Below, piece by piece: positions 17,082 through 26,141 of a stretch of DNA of 64,000 nucleotides. The notes beneath the pieces were generated by a model that saw only the letters and a list, made by a program, of their open reading frames with translations, was not told where the DNA came from and searched no databases. Where the stretch lies: positions 69,434 through 133,433 of the forward strand of contig CAYLUZ010000009.1 of assembly GCA_964387025.1 (NCBI GenBank). The letters run 5' to 3'. How positions within the stretch are numbered: position 1 is the stretch's first letter; the number at the start of each line of letters is the position of its first letter. The translations under genes were made by a program, and so were the position numbers. Origin of the DNA: PNON01 sp964387025 (GTDB lineage: Bacteria; Chloroflexota; Anaerolineae; Anaerolineales; Anaerolineaceae).

Positions 17082-17921
17082 TTACCAAACACCCACTATG
17101 GTTTTCCATTCATTCAGGCCCAATGTTTCAGCTCTGCGGCTAGGGTCGATTTTTGCAGCAGCAAGGTTATCTTCCACTTGCCTGGTTGTCATACCCAGTC
17201 CATGGGATAAACTATTCCGTAAGGTTTTTCGTTTTTGACCAAACCCGGCTTTGCAAAGTAAGAAAAACTGATCGAGTTTACTGGTGGGTATGAAAGGTTC
17301 CGGGAAAAGATCGATACGAACGACTGCTGAATCAATTTTTGGGGGTGGATAAAATGCTCCAGCCGGAATGCGCATGATCACCTGGGGTTTGCCATATACT
17401 TGCACACCCAATGCGAGGAGGTTCAGGTCGCCCGGTATGGCACAAATCCGTCGCGCAACCTCCAACTGGACTGTTAAAACAATTCGAGCTGGTTTAATTT
17501 GCCCTTCAAGCAAGTGCCTGATGACTGCAGAAGTAATATAATAGGGAATATTGGCTACAACCAGGTAACCGTTTTGAAGACCTAAAATTCCAATATCCTG
17601 TTCAAGAATATCACCACATACCAGATTGATATTCGCATAGTCTTTAATAATTTCTGAAAGAACCGGGATGATCTTTTTATCTATCTCCACTGCAGTGACT
17701 GACTTTGCAGAGAGTGCGAGATGACGAGTTAAGCTCCCCAAGCCAGGTCCAATTTCAAGTACTTCGTCATCTCCCGTCACTTCTGACAGAGTAACTATCT
17801 TATCCAGAATCCGGTCATCCGAAAGGAAGTTCTGACCAAGTCCCCGGGATGGTTTTATTTCAGCCTGACGCAGGATGGCGGGTATATTTAAAGGGAGAAG
17901 TGGTGTTGAACCTTCGGACAT
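17082..17921 (-). CDS. rsmA: 16S rRNA dimethyladenosine transferase (KsgA/RsmA)
   Basis: About 279 residues from the ATG at 17921. It dimethylates the two adjacent adenosines near the 3' end of 16S rRNA using S-adenosylmethionine. SAM motif I is EIGPGLGSLT, the catalytic NxPY is NIPYYITS, and the N-terminal GQNFLSD is diagnostic of the family. The start is two bases after the stop of the YabE-like gene; the open frame further upstream only overlaps that gene. The yabE-ksgA gene order is also seen in Bacillus. Confidence 0.95.
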   Translation of the reverse strand: MSEGSTPLLPLNIPAILRQAEIKPSRGLGQNFLSDDRILDKIVTLSEVTGDDEVLEIGPGLGSLTRHLALSAKSVTAVEIDKKIIPVLSEIIKDYANINLVCGDILEQDIGILGLQNGYLVVANIPYYITSAVIRHLLEGQIKPARIVLTVQLEVARRICAIPGDLNLLALGVQVYGKPQVIMRIPAGAFYPPPKIDSAVVRIDLFPEPFIPTSKLDQFFLLCKAGFGQKRKTLRNSLSHGLGMTTRQVEDNLAAAKIDPSRRAETLGLNEWKTIVGVW

Positions 17922-17923
17922 AA

Positions 17924-19120
17924 CTAGTTCAGCACGTATTGAATATTGGCTGGAATGGGTGCCAGGAAATAAACAGTTACCCATTGAGCCCAAGATTCAT
18001 AGTCTTCATCACTATAACCGAGGTCTATCCATGGTGTACCAGGTATTCCTCCACCAGTATCTGCAATAGTCGCAAACCCATAACCGGGTATATAGACCTG
18101 CTGCCCGCGCATGTTTACGAACCACCGGTAGACGACTGCCACGATACCTTTTGCTACTTTCGCCCCAGAAGCTGTTGCGGTAGAACAACCCGGTATACCT
18201 AAACGACAAGGTGAGTATGATGTGGCAAACAAGGATACTGACCGCCAGTATTCTATCGTTGTTCCACCTATGTCCAATTGTTTCAGAGTGGCTTTAGTTC
18301 CATAGCTTAATATCTGGTTTATTGGCTGACGAATGATATTCCTGCTGATGGTTGTTCGACTATCTTCCACACCGTTTACAGTACGGATCCTTGTAAAATC
18401 AACTGCCAGACCATATTCACCTAGCTGTGTGACGATCTGTTGGTCTAGTTCGACGTTGGTGTCAGACTGAGTCTGATATTCGAATGGAAGCACCTTCTGT
18501 TCTAGCTGGATTGTGTCTGACACTCGTTGGATTTGGATGGGTTCTGCCGGTTGAGATTGTTCTTCAGAGGGGATGGAATAATCCAAACCCATCAAGGGTT
18601 GCCTATTTATGGCTAATTGTTTGCCGATGCTATCAGGTAAAACCTCAGCTTTCATCCCGGACAAATTATCATCAGGCTGCCATTTGCGATATTGGACCGT
18701 GTGGTAACGAACCAAGCTAAAGGGATCAGTCGCAGGCGATTGTTTGCCATCGACGGTTAATATATCCCCGGGAAAGAGTTTAACGCCATACTGATAGAGG
18801 AGGTTGGCAGGGTATTTTTCTGCGCTAAAGACTAAAATGCGCTGACCATCGATCCAAAGAGCGATCGTGGAGGTGTTTTTAACTTTAATCGGACGATTAT
18901 CAAGTAATAATGATTGAAGTCCAGGAGAAACGATATCGCCAGAGTAAGCCGTGATTCCAGAAACTTGAAGAAGTGAATTCACAGTAAGAGCAGGGTGACG
19001 TACGGTGATAGTCGAATTATTTTCTATGATCGTTACCGGCTGATATAGATATAAACCGATCAAGATTAATCCTGAAATCGAAAACACAAGTGGGAGCATC
19101 CACCAGAATTTTATTTTCAT
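17924..19120 (-). CDS. YabE-like cell-wall protein with DUF348, G5-like and 3D domains
   Basis: A 398-residue protein with an N-terminal membrane helix (about 6-27). A DUF348 (ubiquitin-like) repeat follows (STITVRHPALTVNSLLQ...). A G5-like region lies around 205-280 (LPFEYQTQSDTNV...). At the C-terminus is a 3D domain with the three Asp of ATSYSP...ADTGGGIPG...IDLGYSDEDY. This arrangement resembles YabE and resuscitation-promoting stationary-phase proteins that act on peptidoglycan. The 3D domain is a double-psi-beta-barrel found in MltA-type lytic transglycosylases. Lytic activity is inferred, not shown. Confidence 0.87.
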   Translation of the reverse strand: MKIKFWWMLPLVFSISGLILIGLYLYQPVTIIENNSTITVRHPALTVNSLLQVSGITAYSGDIVSPGLQSLLLDNRPIKVKNTSTIALWIDGQRILVFSAEKYPANLLYQYGVKLFPGDILTVDGKQSPATDPFSLVRYHTVQYRKWQPDDNLSGMKAEVLPDSIGKQLAINRQPLMGLDYSIPSEEQSQPAEPIQIQRVSDTIQLEQKVLPFEYQTQSDTNVELDQQIVTQLGEYGLAVDFTRIRTVNGVEDSRTTISRNIIRQPINQILSYGTKATLKQLDIGGTTIEYWRSVSLFATSYSPCRLGIPGCSTATASGAKVAKGIVAVVYRWFVNMRGQQVYIPGYGFATIADTGGGIPGTPWIDLGYSDEDYESWAQWVTVYFLAPIPANIQYVLN

Positions 19121-19210
19121 TAATTACGATTGTATCAGATTTATTTGGTGAAATTTGTTGAATTGAGAACAGAAAAGGATTGCTAGTAAATCGAGCAACT
19201 GTGTTAAAAA

Positions 19211-20023
19211 TCAAGTGATCAATGAAATTTGAAACGGTTGCATATCTCGAATCATGTCGTTGAGGATAGTCAGGAACTTTCGCATACAAGCAATCAAAGC
19301 CACTTTTTTCACTTTTCCATTAGAGATAAGTCGAGTATAGAATATCTTGAGGATAGGATTCCATCGAATTGCCGCCACGGTTGCCATGTATAACACAGAG
19401 CGGATATTTGCTCGCCCTCCTTTTATGCGACGTTTACCTCTAAACATTCCGCTATCCCGATTGAAGGGAGCGACGCCAACCAGGGAGGCAATCTCTTTGC
19501 GATTCAATCGTCCCAGCTCAGGAAGATCCGAAAGCAATATATTGGTCAGAACAGGACCGACCCCTGGTGTAGTACGGAGGATGACATTTTTGGAACGGAA
19601 GATAGGGTCATGATCCACGAAATCATCAATCTGATCGTTCAATTCTTGTAATTGCTTTTCAAGCCAGTTAATATTCCGCTCAACCAGTTCGCGCAAGCGA
19701 GTTGGAGTGCTGAGCAAATGATTTTTCTCGGCAATCAACATATCAATTACCTGTCGGCGACGGGTCATCAACGCAGAAAGGTATTGTTCCTGCTCATTTG
19801 GCAAAATGATCCTGGCAGGTTGGACTGCCTCAGCGAAGCGAGCCAAAAGACGTGCATCAATCTTGTCTGTTTTGGCCAACTGCCCAATTGATTTAGCAAA
19901 TTCTCGAACCCTGCCGGGGTTAACCAGGGATACCGGCAAGTGGGCAAAATACAACTCAGTGACCAGAACCCGTTCTAGCAGAATTCGGACTCGACGGTCC
20001 CCACAACTGTTCGGGCATTTTTT
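19211..20023 (-). pseudogene. IS110-family transposase, 5'-truncated remnant
   Basis: The C-terminal ~248 residues of an IS110 (DEDD) transposase are intact from a TTG at 19954. KTDKIDARLLARFAE carries the last two acidic residues, and the transposase_20 region has TTPGVGPVLTNILLSDLPEL with downstream GKRRIKGGRANIR. In the same frame upstream the match continues (LLERVLVTEL) to an in-frame TGA at 20024-20026. The N-terminal RuvC-like part with the first catalytic Asp is missing or scrambled by frameshifts. It therefore cannot make an active enzyme. IS110 elements lack terminal inverted repeats, so exact ends cannot be drawn. Confidence 0.8.
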
Positions 20024-20192
20024 TCAAAGACATGGCGACTCATGCTCTATTGCGGTCTTCTTGACCAGAATGGGATCGGTCTGCCATGTCTCTTTTAATA
20101 TACTAGAATGGTAAGGGCTAATTAGTCGTTAGGGATGAGTGATTCGTCAGTGGTTTGATAGAGACTTTGAGATATGCTTGAAAAAGCTGAAT

Positions 20193-20233
20193 AATTATTT
20201 CCATAATTCAGTACTTGAATTATGGAAATAATT
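20193..20233. promoter_or_regulatory. 41-bp perfect palindrome, likely Rrf2 operator
   Basis: Two perfect 17-base arms (20193-20209 and 20217-20233) flank a 7-base centre AGTACTT. The right arm covers the -35 box and spacer of the promoter that drives the Rrf2 gene. The position predicts repression of this promoter, most simply autoregulation of the Rrf2-pst operon. Confidence 0.75.
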
Positions 20234-20243
20234 GTGATATACT
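20215..20243 (+). promoter_or_regulatory. Promoter of the rrf2-pst operon
   Basis: TTGAAT (20215-20220), a 17-base spacer, then TATACT (20238-20243), about 60 bases upstream of the Rrf2 start. It overlaps the palindrome at 20193-20233. Confidence 0.7.
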
Positions 20244-20303
20244 ATTGAAAGTTCTACTAAAACTATAGACATTGTGGAACATTAAAATAAATGTGATCAA
20301 TTT

Positions 20304-20741
20304 ATGAGATTATCCAAACGTGGAGAATATGCCTTGAGGGCAATGATCGACCTGGCATCCTGGACGCAGGATCGCAGCCATATGCCGATCAAAGAAATAG
20401 CTGATAGGGAAAACATCCCGATCAAATTCCTAGAGCAGATCCTTCTGACCATGAAAAATGCTGGTCTGGTGAGCAGCCGAATGGGAGTGAATGGCGGCTA
20501 CTACCTGGCAAAACCAGCAGAGCTGATTACCTTGGGCCAGATCATCCGCCTGCTTGATGGTCCGCTTGCGCCTATTCGATGTGTCAGTCAGATGGCATAT
20601 GAACCTTGCAGCTGCCCGGATGAGAGCACTTGCGGGTTGCGTAGTGTCATGTTTGACGTTCGTAATGCGATTTCGGATATTCTCGATCACAAGACCCTGG
20701 CGGATGTCGTCCACAGAGATGTAACTAAAAATAACCCGTAA
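20304..20741 (+). CDS. Rrf2-family transcriptional regulator with Fe-S-type cysteines
   Basis: A 145-residue regulator with an N-terminal winged helix-turn-helix (MRLSKRGEYALRAM, then the recognition helix around PIKFLEQILLTMKNAGLV) and the GGYYLAKP wing. The dimerisation part carries four cysteines (C93, C102, C104, C110) in CVSQMAYEPCSCPDESTC. This is where Rrf2 proteins such as IscR and NsrR bind an iron-sulfur cluster. The spacing differs from IscR, so the sensed signal is unknown. It is the first gene of the Pst-like operon and probably binds the palindrome 70 bases upstream. Confidence 0.9.
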   Translation: MRLSKRGEYALRAMIDLASWTQDRSHMPIKEIADRENIPIKFLEQILLTMKNAGLVSSRMGVNGGYYLAKPAELITLGQIIRLLDGPLAPIRCVSQMAYEPCSCPDESTCGLRSVMFDVRNAISDILDHKTLADVVHRDVTKNNP

Positions 20742-20752
20742 TAGGAGAAAAA

Positions 20753-21709
20753 ATGAATAAGAAAGCATTTGTAGTTCTTGCAGTAGTGATCGTTCTCTCA
20801 TTAATACTTACCGCTTGTGGTGGCGGTGCAGCTCAGCAACAGACTAAGAAAAAAATCTCTGTATCCGGCGCGTTTGCTCTGTATCCATTGATGGTCCAGT
20901 GGGCAGAAAAATACCAGGCAGAGAACCCTAATGTCCTCATTGATGTCTCCGCTGGCGGTGCAGGCAAAGGCATGTCCGACACCCTGGCTGGTGCTGTGGA
21001 TATTGGCATGGTCTCCCGGGAAATCGCCCAGGAAGAGACAGACCAGGGAGCTTATGGTATCGCAGTTACGAAGGATGCAGTTTTTGGAACGGTCAGTGCC
21101 AGCAACCCTTACCTTGCTGATATCTTAAAGCAGGGGTTGTCTCAAAAAATCCTTTCAGGTATCTTCCTGACCGGTGAGATCACGACCTGGGGCCAAGCAC
21201 TGGGAAAACCCGAGATCACTGACGAAATCCATGTATTCACTCGGTCGGATGCCTGCGGTGCAGGTGAGATGTGGGTAAAATACCTTGGCGGTAAGAAGCA
21301 GGAAGAGTTAAAGGGAATTGGCGTCAATGCTGATCCGGGTGTCCTTGAAGCTGTTATCAAAGATCCCTTGGGAATTGGGTATAATAACTTGAACTATGCA
21401 TTCGACCTGAAAAGTGGGAAGCCAGTCAACGGTGCTGGTGTAGTGCCACTCGATATCAATGAAAATGGTACTGTTGATCCGGAAGAAGTATTGGACACAC
21501 AGACACAGGCGGTGGAAGCAATCAGCACCGGACGATATCCTTCTCCTCCGGCACGACCGCTCTATCTGGTTACCAAGGGTAAACCCACCGGAGCAGTTGC
21601 AGATTTATTGTCATGGATTTTGAATGATGGCCAAAAGTACGTTGCTGAAGCTGGTTATATTGCTCTTACCCCAGATCAACTGGCAGCATCCAAGGATAAA
21701 TTGAAATAA
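20753..21709 (+). CDS. pstS: PstS-like phosphate-type substrate-binding lipoprotein
   Basis: A 318-residue extracytoplasmic binding protein. Its signal peptide ends in the lipobox LTACGG (Cys near 23). The mature protein begins SGAFALYPLMVQWAEKY and contains SAGGAGKGM and DIGMVSRE, the PstS-type ligand-binding landmarks, then TRSDACGAGEMW. It delivers an anion, by family phosphate, to the PstCA permease. It starts 11 bases after the Rrf2 stop and is followed two bases later by pstC. A different oxyanion cannot be excluded given the unusual regulator. Confidence 0.85.
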   Translation: MNKKAFVVLAVVIVLSLILTACGGGAAQQQTKKKISVSGAFALYPLMVQWAEKYQAENPNVLIDVSAGGAGKGMSDTLAGAVDIGMVSREIAQEETDQGAYGIAVTKDAVFGTVSASNPYLADILKQGLSQKILSGIFLTGEITTWGQALGKPEITDEIHVFTRSDACGAGEMWVKYLGGKKQEELKGIGVNADPGVLEAVIKDPLGIGYNNLNYAFDLKSGKPVNGAGVVPLDINENGTVDPEEVLDTQTQAVEAISTGRYPSPPARPLYLVTKGKPTGAVADLLSWILNDGQKYVAEAGYIALTPDQLAASKDKLK

Positions 21710-21711
21710 TC

Positions 21712-22695
21712 ATGGATTTAGATCCTTCGACAAATATTAATCCAACCAATAGGGAGACCAGTAAAACACTGGTCTCCCGCAAAAGACAGGAAAGAGGAGC
21801 TTCGCTTCTCTTTAAATGTTTAACCTTCCTTCCAATCGTGATATTCATCGTCATTCTGGTTGTGTTGATCGTCAGGTCACTTCCAATCCTCCAACAAAAA
21901 AGTATTTTTGATTTACTATTGGGGAAAGTGTGGAGGCCGTCTGAGGGAGAATTCGGTTTCCTTCCCTTTATCGCAGGTTCTGTCTGGGTTACAGTACTGG
22001 CAATGATAATTGCTGCCCCCGTGAGTATTATGTGCGCGATTTATTTATCTGAATATGCCACTTCACTTGCGAGAACCATCCTCAAACCACTTATTGATAT
22101 ACTGGCGGCGATTCCTTCAGTAGTTTATGGCCTATGGGGGGTTTTGGTCATTGTCCCCTGGGTGGGAAACACCTTATCTCCATTTCTTGAAAAAACATTA
22201 TGGTTCATTCCATTTTTCCAATCGAAGAATCCGACCGGATACAGCATACTAGCGGGTGGTTTGGTCCTGGCTGTGATGGTCACACCATTTATTATTGCTG
22301 TGTCGTATGAGGTAATGCATACTGTTGCGCGCGGGTATCACGAAGCATCCCTGGCTGTTGGAGCTACTCGATGGCAGACCGTTCGTTATGTCATTTTTCC
22401 AAGGGTTGGTTCCGGTTTGGCTGCCGGAGTTATTCTTGGTACTTCCAGGGCATTTGGTGAAACGATTGCAGTGCTCATGGTGATCGGTAATAACCCAATT
22501 ATTCCCAAGTCCATTCTCGATGCGGCGTATCCTTTACCCGCATTGATTGCGAATAATTACGGTGAGATGATGTCCATTCCACTATACGATGCAGCCTTAC
22601 TCGGATCTGCCCTTCTATTATTGATCATTGTCTTAATATTTAATGTATCTTCTGCTGTTATTTTAAAAAGAGTTACCGGGAAGGCTCAGGAATGA
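21712..22695 (+). CDS. pstC: Phosphate-type ABC transporter permease PstC
   Basis: A 327-residue inner-membrane permease with an N-terminal cytoplasmic stretch and about six helices. The PstC landmarks are PVSIMCAIYLSEY, DILAAIPSVVYGLWG, the coupling loop EASLAVGATRWQTVRYVIFPR and GTSRAFGETIAVLMVIGNN. It pairs with PstA, whose gene overlaps the stop by 4 bases. Confidence 0.92.
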   Translation: MDLDPSTNINPTNRETSKTLVSRKRQERGASLLFKCLTFLPIVIFIVILVVLIVRSLPILQQKSIFDLLLGKVWRPSEGEFGFLPFIAGSVWVTVLAMIIAAPVSIMCAIYLSEYATSLARTILKPLIDILAAIPSVVYGLWGVLVIVPWVGNTLSPFLEKTLWFIPFFQSKNPTGYSILAGGLVLAVMVTPFIIAVSYEVMHTVARGYHEASLAVGATRWQTVRYVIFPRVGSGLAAGVILGTSRAFGETIAVLMVIGNNPIIPKSILDAAYPLPALIANNYGEMMSIPLYDAALLGSALLLLIIVLIFNVSSAVILKRVTGKAQE

Positions 22696-23552
22696 AAAAG
22701 ATCTCCCGCCGCAAGATTGAAGAATCGGTTGCCAAGTTTTTTATGTACATCTGCCTTGGATTGGTAACAGGCAGCCTGGGCTGGATATTGTTGACATTGG
22801 TTATAAAAGGGGCACCTTCCCTAAATTGGGCCATGATATCACAAACACCCAAAGGTGGTTTCTACCTCGGTAAAGAGGGTGGAATCCTGAATGCGATCAT
22901 TGGATCACTCTACCTTGCCGGTGGTGGAACAGTTTTGGCCTTATTGTTCAGTTTACCCATTGCACTTGGATTGAATGTCTATATTAAACGAAACTCAAAA
23001 TGGGCAATTGTTGTCAGATCAGCTTTGGATGTATTATGGGGAATACCTTCCATTGTTTATGGTGCCTTCGGATTTACGATCATGCTGGCAATGGGTATGC
23101 GGGCTTCATTATTGGCTGGTATTGTCACCCTGGCTCTCGTAGAACTCCCGATCATGATCCGGTCGATGGATGAAGTATTACGTTTGATGCCCAGAGACCT
23201 GGAACACGCATCTTATGGTTTGGGAGCAACGAAGATCGAGACGGCTTTACGCGTAATTTTGCCACAGATGATGCCAGGATTGATCACAGCTACCATGCTG
23301 GCTTTCGGGCGAGGTATCGGGGACGCTGCTTCTGTTCTGTTTACTGCCGGGTACACTGATCGAATTCCAACCTCCCTGATGGATCCGACGGCTTCACTGC
23401 CACTGGCAGTTTTCTTCCAACTTTCAACACCTTTCCCTGAAGTGCAGCAACGGGCATATGCCGCAGCACTGGTGCTGACCATCATTGTCCTTTTTATTAG
23501 TATCGTTTCCCGATGGCTTGCTTCCAGATTATCCAAGTATTCGGTTAAATAG
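22692..23552 (+). CDS. pstA: Phosphate-type ABC transporter permease PstA
   Basis: A 286-residue inner-membrane permease. It shows the PstA features GGILNAIIGSLYLAGGGTVLA near 65-85, VLWGIPSIVYGAFG, the coupling loop HASYGLGATKIETALRVILPQ and GRGIGDAASVLFTAGYTD. The ATG overlaps the PstC stop (ATGA), giving coupled synthesis. The ATPase gene follows 8 bases after the stop. Confidence 0.92.
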   Translation: MKKISRRKIEESVAKFFMYICLGLVTGSLGWILLTLVIKGAPSLNWAMISQTPKGGFYLGKEGGILNAIIGSLYLAGGGTVLALLFSLPIALGLNVYIKRNSKWAIVVRSALDVLWGIPSIVYGAFGFTIMLAMGMRASLLAGIVTLALVELPIMIRSMDEVLRLMPRDLEHASYGLGATKIETALRVILPQMMPGLITATMLAFGRGIGDAASVLFTAGYTDRIPTSLMDPTASLPLAVFFQLSTPFPEVQQRAYAAALVLTIIVLFISIVSRWLASRLSKYSVK

Positions 23553-23560
23553 GAAATTTT

Positions 23561-24316
23561 ATGGAATATCATATAAATGTTCGCGACTTGAACGTAAAGA
23601 TCGGCAATACCCAGATCATCAACAATGTCAGCCTGGATATCCCAAGGGGGCAGGTGACAGCGATCCTGGGTCCTTCAGGCTGCGGTAAGACCACATTGAT
23701 GCGTACAATGAACCGTTTTCTAGAATTGACTGACAATTCTGTGATCACCGGGCAGGTATTGCTGGACGGCAAGAACATTTACGATCCGGATGTGGATGTG
23801 ACCGAGATCCGGACTCGAATAGGTTTATTGGCCCAGCGTCCCTATTCCCTGCCCATGTCTATTTATGAGAATGTTGCTTATGGATTGCGTATCCACCGCA
23901 TCAATAACAGCCGCAACCTGAAACCCATCATCCGGCACTATTTGGAGATGGCAGGTCTGTGGGATGAAGTACAGAAACGACTGCACGACCCGGCGACAGC
24001 TTTATCCATCGGACAACAGCAAAGGCTGTGCCTGGCACGCGGGCTGGCCCTTGAGCCTGAGGTGATCCTGGCAGATGAACCTACATCCGCGTTGGATCCG
24101 ATATCTTCCCAGCATATTGAGCAGAAACTGCAAGAACTGAAGGAGAAATATACCATCGTCCTGGTGACACATACACTCAGGCAGGCACGCCGCCTGGCAG
24201 ATTATGTGGTGTATATGTATATGGGTGATGTGGTTGAGCAGGGACCTGCCAAAGAAGTATTTGAAAACCCCCAACAGGAACGGACCAAAGCGTATTTACA
24301 AGGTTCGATCGGGTAG
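23561..24316 (+). CDS. pstB: Phosphate-type ABC transporter ATP-binding protein PstB with variant signature
   Basis: A 251-residue ATPase matching PstB in length and layout: Walker A GPSGCGKTT near 38-46, MSIYENVAYGLR near 100, Walker B VILADEPTSALDP near 169-181, switch His in VTHT. The ABC signature reads LSIGQQQRLCLAR instead of LSGGQQQR, so the first glycine of the C-loop is Ile. The segment before the MSIYENVAYG helix (AQRPYSLP) also differs from the usual QKPNPFP. No phoU follows, which is unusual for a pst operon. Confidence 0.9.
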   Translation: MEYHINVRDLNVKIGNTQIINNVSLDIPRGQVTAILGPSGCGKTTLMRTMNRFLELTDNSVITGQVLLDGKNIYDPDVDVTEIRTRIGLLAQRPYSLPMSIYENVAYGLRIHRINNSRNLKPIIRHYLEMAGLWDEVQKRLHDPATALSIGQQQRLCLARGLALEPEVILADEPTSALDPISSQHIEQKLQELKEKYTIVLVTHTLRQARRLADYVVYMYMGDVVEQGPAKEVFENPQQERTKAYLQGSIG

Positions 24317-24398
24317 CAATAGTCTTCTCTTCGCTTGAATATTTCCACTAAAGTGGGAAATTTGTGATAAATAATATATCATAGGTCGGGAGGGTAAA

Positions 24399-25163
24399 TT
24401 GACTGCATCATTTTCTACAATAAGCATTCGAAAGGTTTTTTCGTTTCCGTTCGCAGATCCACGCTGGAAAAGTAAGCTTCTTATTGGCATGGGAATTCTA
24501 TTTGCCAGTTTTATCATTCCGATCCTGCCTGCGCTGATTGTTTATGGTTATTTCTATCAGATCATGCAAGTCGTAATTGTGAAAAGTGAAGAACCAACTT
24601 TACCGGAATGGCAGAATTGGGGCAAATTACTGGGGGATGGCTTTCGCTTATTCGGCGTATCTTTTATTTATTCATTACCGATGTCGATATTGTATTTTGC
24701 TGGAATATTCATTTATGGCCTCATGATCTTCAGTATTCCCTGGATGGAGAATACAGGAGTGGAAGGTGGAACGGTTGCCCTTATCATGATTGGAATCATG
24801 AGTTTCTTCTTTTTGATCATTATGCTTGTGACAGCATTTGCCATCATATTGTCGGTAATCCTTCCTCTAGCATGGTGTCAGACTATTGCAGCTGGCTCAA
24901 TTAAGGGTGGGTTTGAAATAGGAAAATATTGGAAAGTTTTTAGGTCCAATTTTGGTGGCTTCTTAATTGCTACAACGTTAATGTATGGTTTATTCACAAT
25001 ACTTATGATGGTTTATTATGTCCTTTATATGAGTATAGTGCTCTGGTGCCTGATCCCATTCTTACTTATCATAGGTGGTATGCTGACTGGTCTTTTCTCA
25101 CTGGTACTTTGGGCATCTGTATACCGTGAGGGGTTAGATAAATTGGAAGGGCAGGTTGGATAA
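24399..25163 (+). CDS. DUF4013 family membrane protein
   Basis: A 254-residue polytopic membrane protein with about six hydrophobic segments. It matches the DUF4013 pattern: a cytoplasmic start (SIRKVFSFPFADPRWKSKLLIG), a first helix pair, the LPEWQNWGKLLGDGFRLF loop and a Gly-rich end. No function is known for the family. The start is TTG at 24399 with GGGAGGG six bases upstream. It lies 82 bases after pstB and may be transcribed with it. Confidence 0.8.
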   Translation: MTASFSTISIRKVFSFPFADPRWKSKLLIGMGILFASFIIPILPALIVYGYFYQIMQVVIVKSEEPTLPEWQNWGKLLGDGFRLFGVSFIYSLPMSILYFAGIFIYGLMIFSIPWMENTGVEGGTVALIMIGIMSFFFLIIMLVTAFAIILSVILPLAWCQTIAAGSIKGGFEIGKYWKVFRSNFGGFLIATTLMYGLFTILMMVYYVLYMSIVLWCLIPFLLIIGGMLTGLFSLVLWASVYREGLDKLEGQVG

Positions 25164-25250
25164 GAAAGGGTAGGAAGAGTTCCTAACCTATCGTATTATC
25201 TTTAACTTTATCCAAATTTCTGTATATTTTTTATTTACAGTATTTACAAA

Positions 25251-25278
25251 GAACCCCTCTTATTATTGAGAGGGGTTC
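25251..25278. terminator. Terminator between the DUF4013 and CBS-domain genes
   Basis: GAACCCCTCT (25251-25260) pairs perfectly with AGAGGGGTTC (25269-25278) around an 8-base loop, followed on the plus strand by ATG and a run of seven T. It serves the plus-strand DUF4013 gene and sits just past the end of the converging CBS gene. Confidence 0.9.
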
Positions 25279-25286
25279 ATGTTTTT

Positions 25287-25925
25287 TTAGCGGATATCGA
25301 TCACTTTTTCCAAAGTTGGCCAAATGGCTTTACTCAGTTTCTCCAGGGGAACATCCTGAACTTTCATTGTGATCTGTCCATATCCCGGGGCGTCGCCGGC
25401 TGTCTTCACGAAAGCCACAATATTTCCACCCACATCTCTTACTGCTGTGGCTATTTCTGCAAATTTACCAGGCACATCTTTCACAATAAAAGATACCCTG
25501 ACTCCTTCACAACGAGCTCCCAGGAGTTCAAGGAAGATACGGAACAAATTGGTCTCGGTAATAATCCCAACCAATTTCTCTCCCTTCATAACAGGGAGTG
25601 CACCGATCTTTTTATCGGCCATGATACGCGCTGCTTCTTCGATGGGTGTATCTTCGGTAACGGTGATCACGTCCTTCGTCATTACCCGTTCCACGGTGAT
25701 CTTGCTCACCAGGTAGCTTATCTCCCACACACTCAAGGAAGTTGCTTCAGACGGGGAAGCATTCAGCAGATCACTTTCCGAAACGATCCCGACCAGCTTT
25801 CCTTTTTTATCCACTACCGGGAAACGCCGGATATGTTCCTTGCGCATGCTTACCAAAGCTTCCTGAACCGATTCTTCAGGGGATACTGTCAAGACAAGAT
25901 TTGTCATTCGTTCGCCAACTAACAT
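25287..25925 (-). CDS. AcuB-like CBS-pair protein with C-terminal ACT domain
   Basis: A 212-residue cytosolic protein. Two CBS domains (about 1-60 and 75-130; RRFPVVDKKGKLVGIVSESDLL and GALPVMKGEKLVGIITETNLF) form a nucleotide-binding pair. An ACT-like domain follows (about 140-212; RVSFIVKDVPGKFAEIATAVRDVGGNI). CBS pairs bind adenosine nucleotides and ACT domains bind amino acids or other small ligands, so this is a probable metabolic sensor. The partner is unknown. It is monocistronic. Confidence 0.88.
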   Translation of the reverse strand: MLVGERMTNLVLTVSPEESVQEALVSMRKEHIRRFPVVDKKGKLVGIVSESDLLNASPSEATSLSVWEISYLVSKITVERVMTKDVITVTEDTPIEEAARIMADKKIGALPVMKGEKLVGIITETNLFRIFLELLGARCEGVRVSFIVKDVPGKFAEIATAVRDVGGNIVAFVKTAGDAPGYGQITMKVQDVPLEKLSKAIWPTLEKVIDIR

Positions 25926-26141
25926 GGATGGTCTCCTCTATATCTATAAATTATGCTTATAAATCTATTGTACAATCACTATTGTTAAATAACTATAAGA
26001 AGTGTAAAGTCTGCCAGGAAAATTGAAAAATACCGGCAAATTGACAGAAAACTAATGACTGGATTACTACGTTAGATCAATGTGACTTTTCTGAATAATT
26101 TTCATCTGATTCAATAATTAGATTTTAAAGTGAGGAAAAAA

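Noticed and set aside
24341..24361. Small hairpin after pstB as a terminator
   Set aside because: The stem has a bulge and no T-run; the following gene may be part of the operon, so I did not call it.
25266..25922. 218-codon plus-strand open frame
   Set aside because: It is the exact complement of the CBS-ACT gene, is rich in His, Phe and Cys, and has no recognisable domain.
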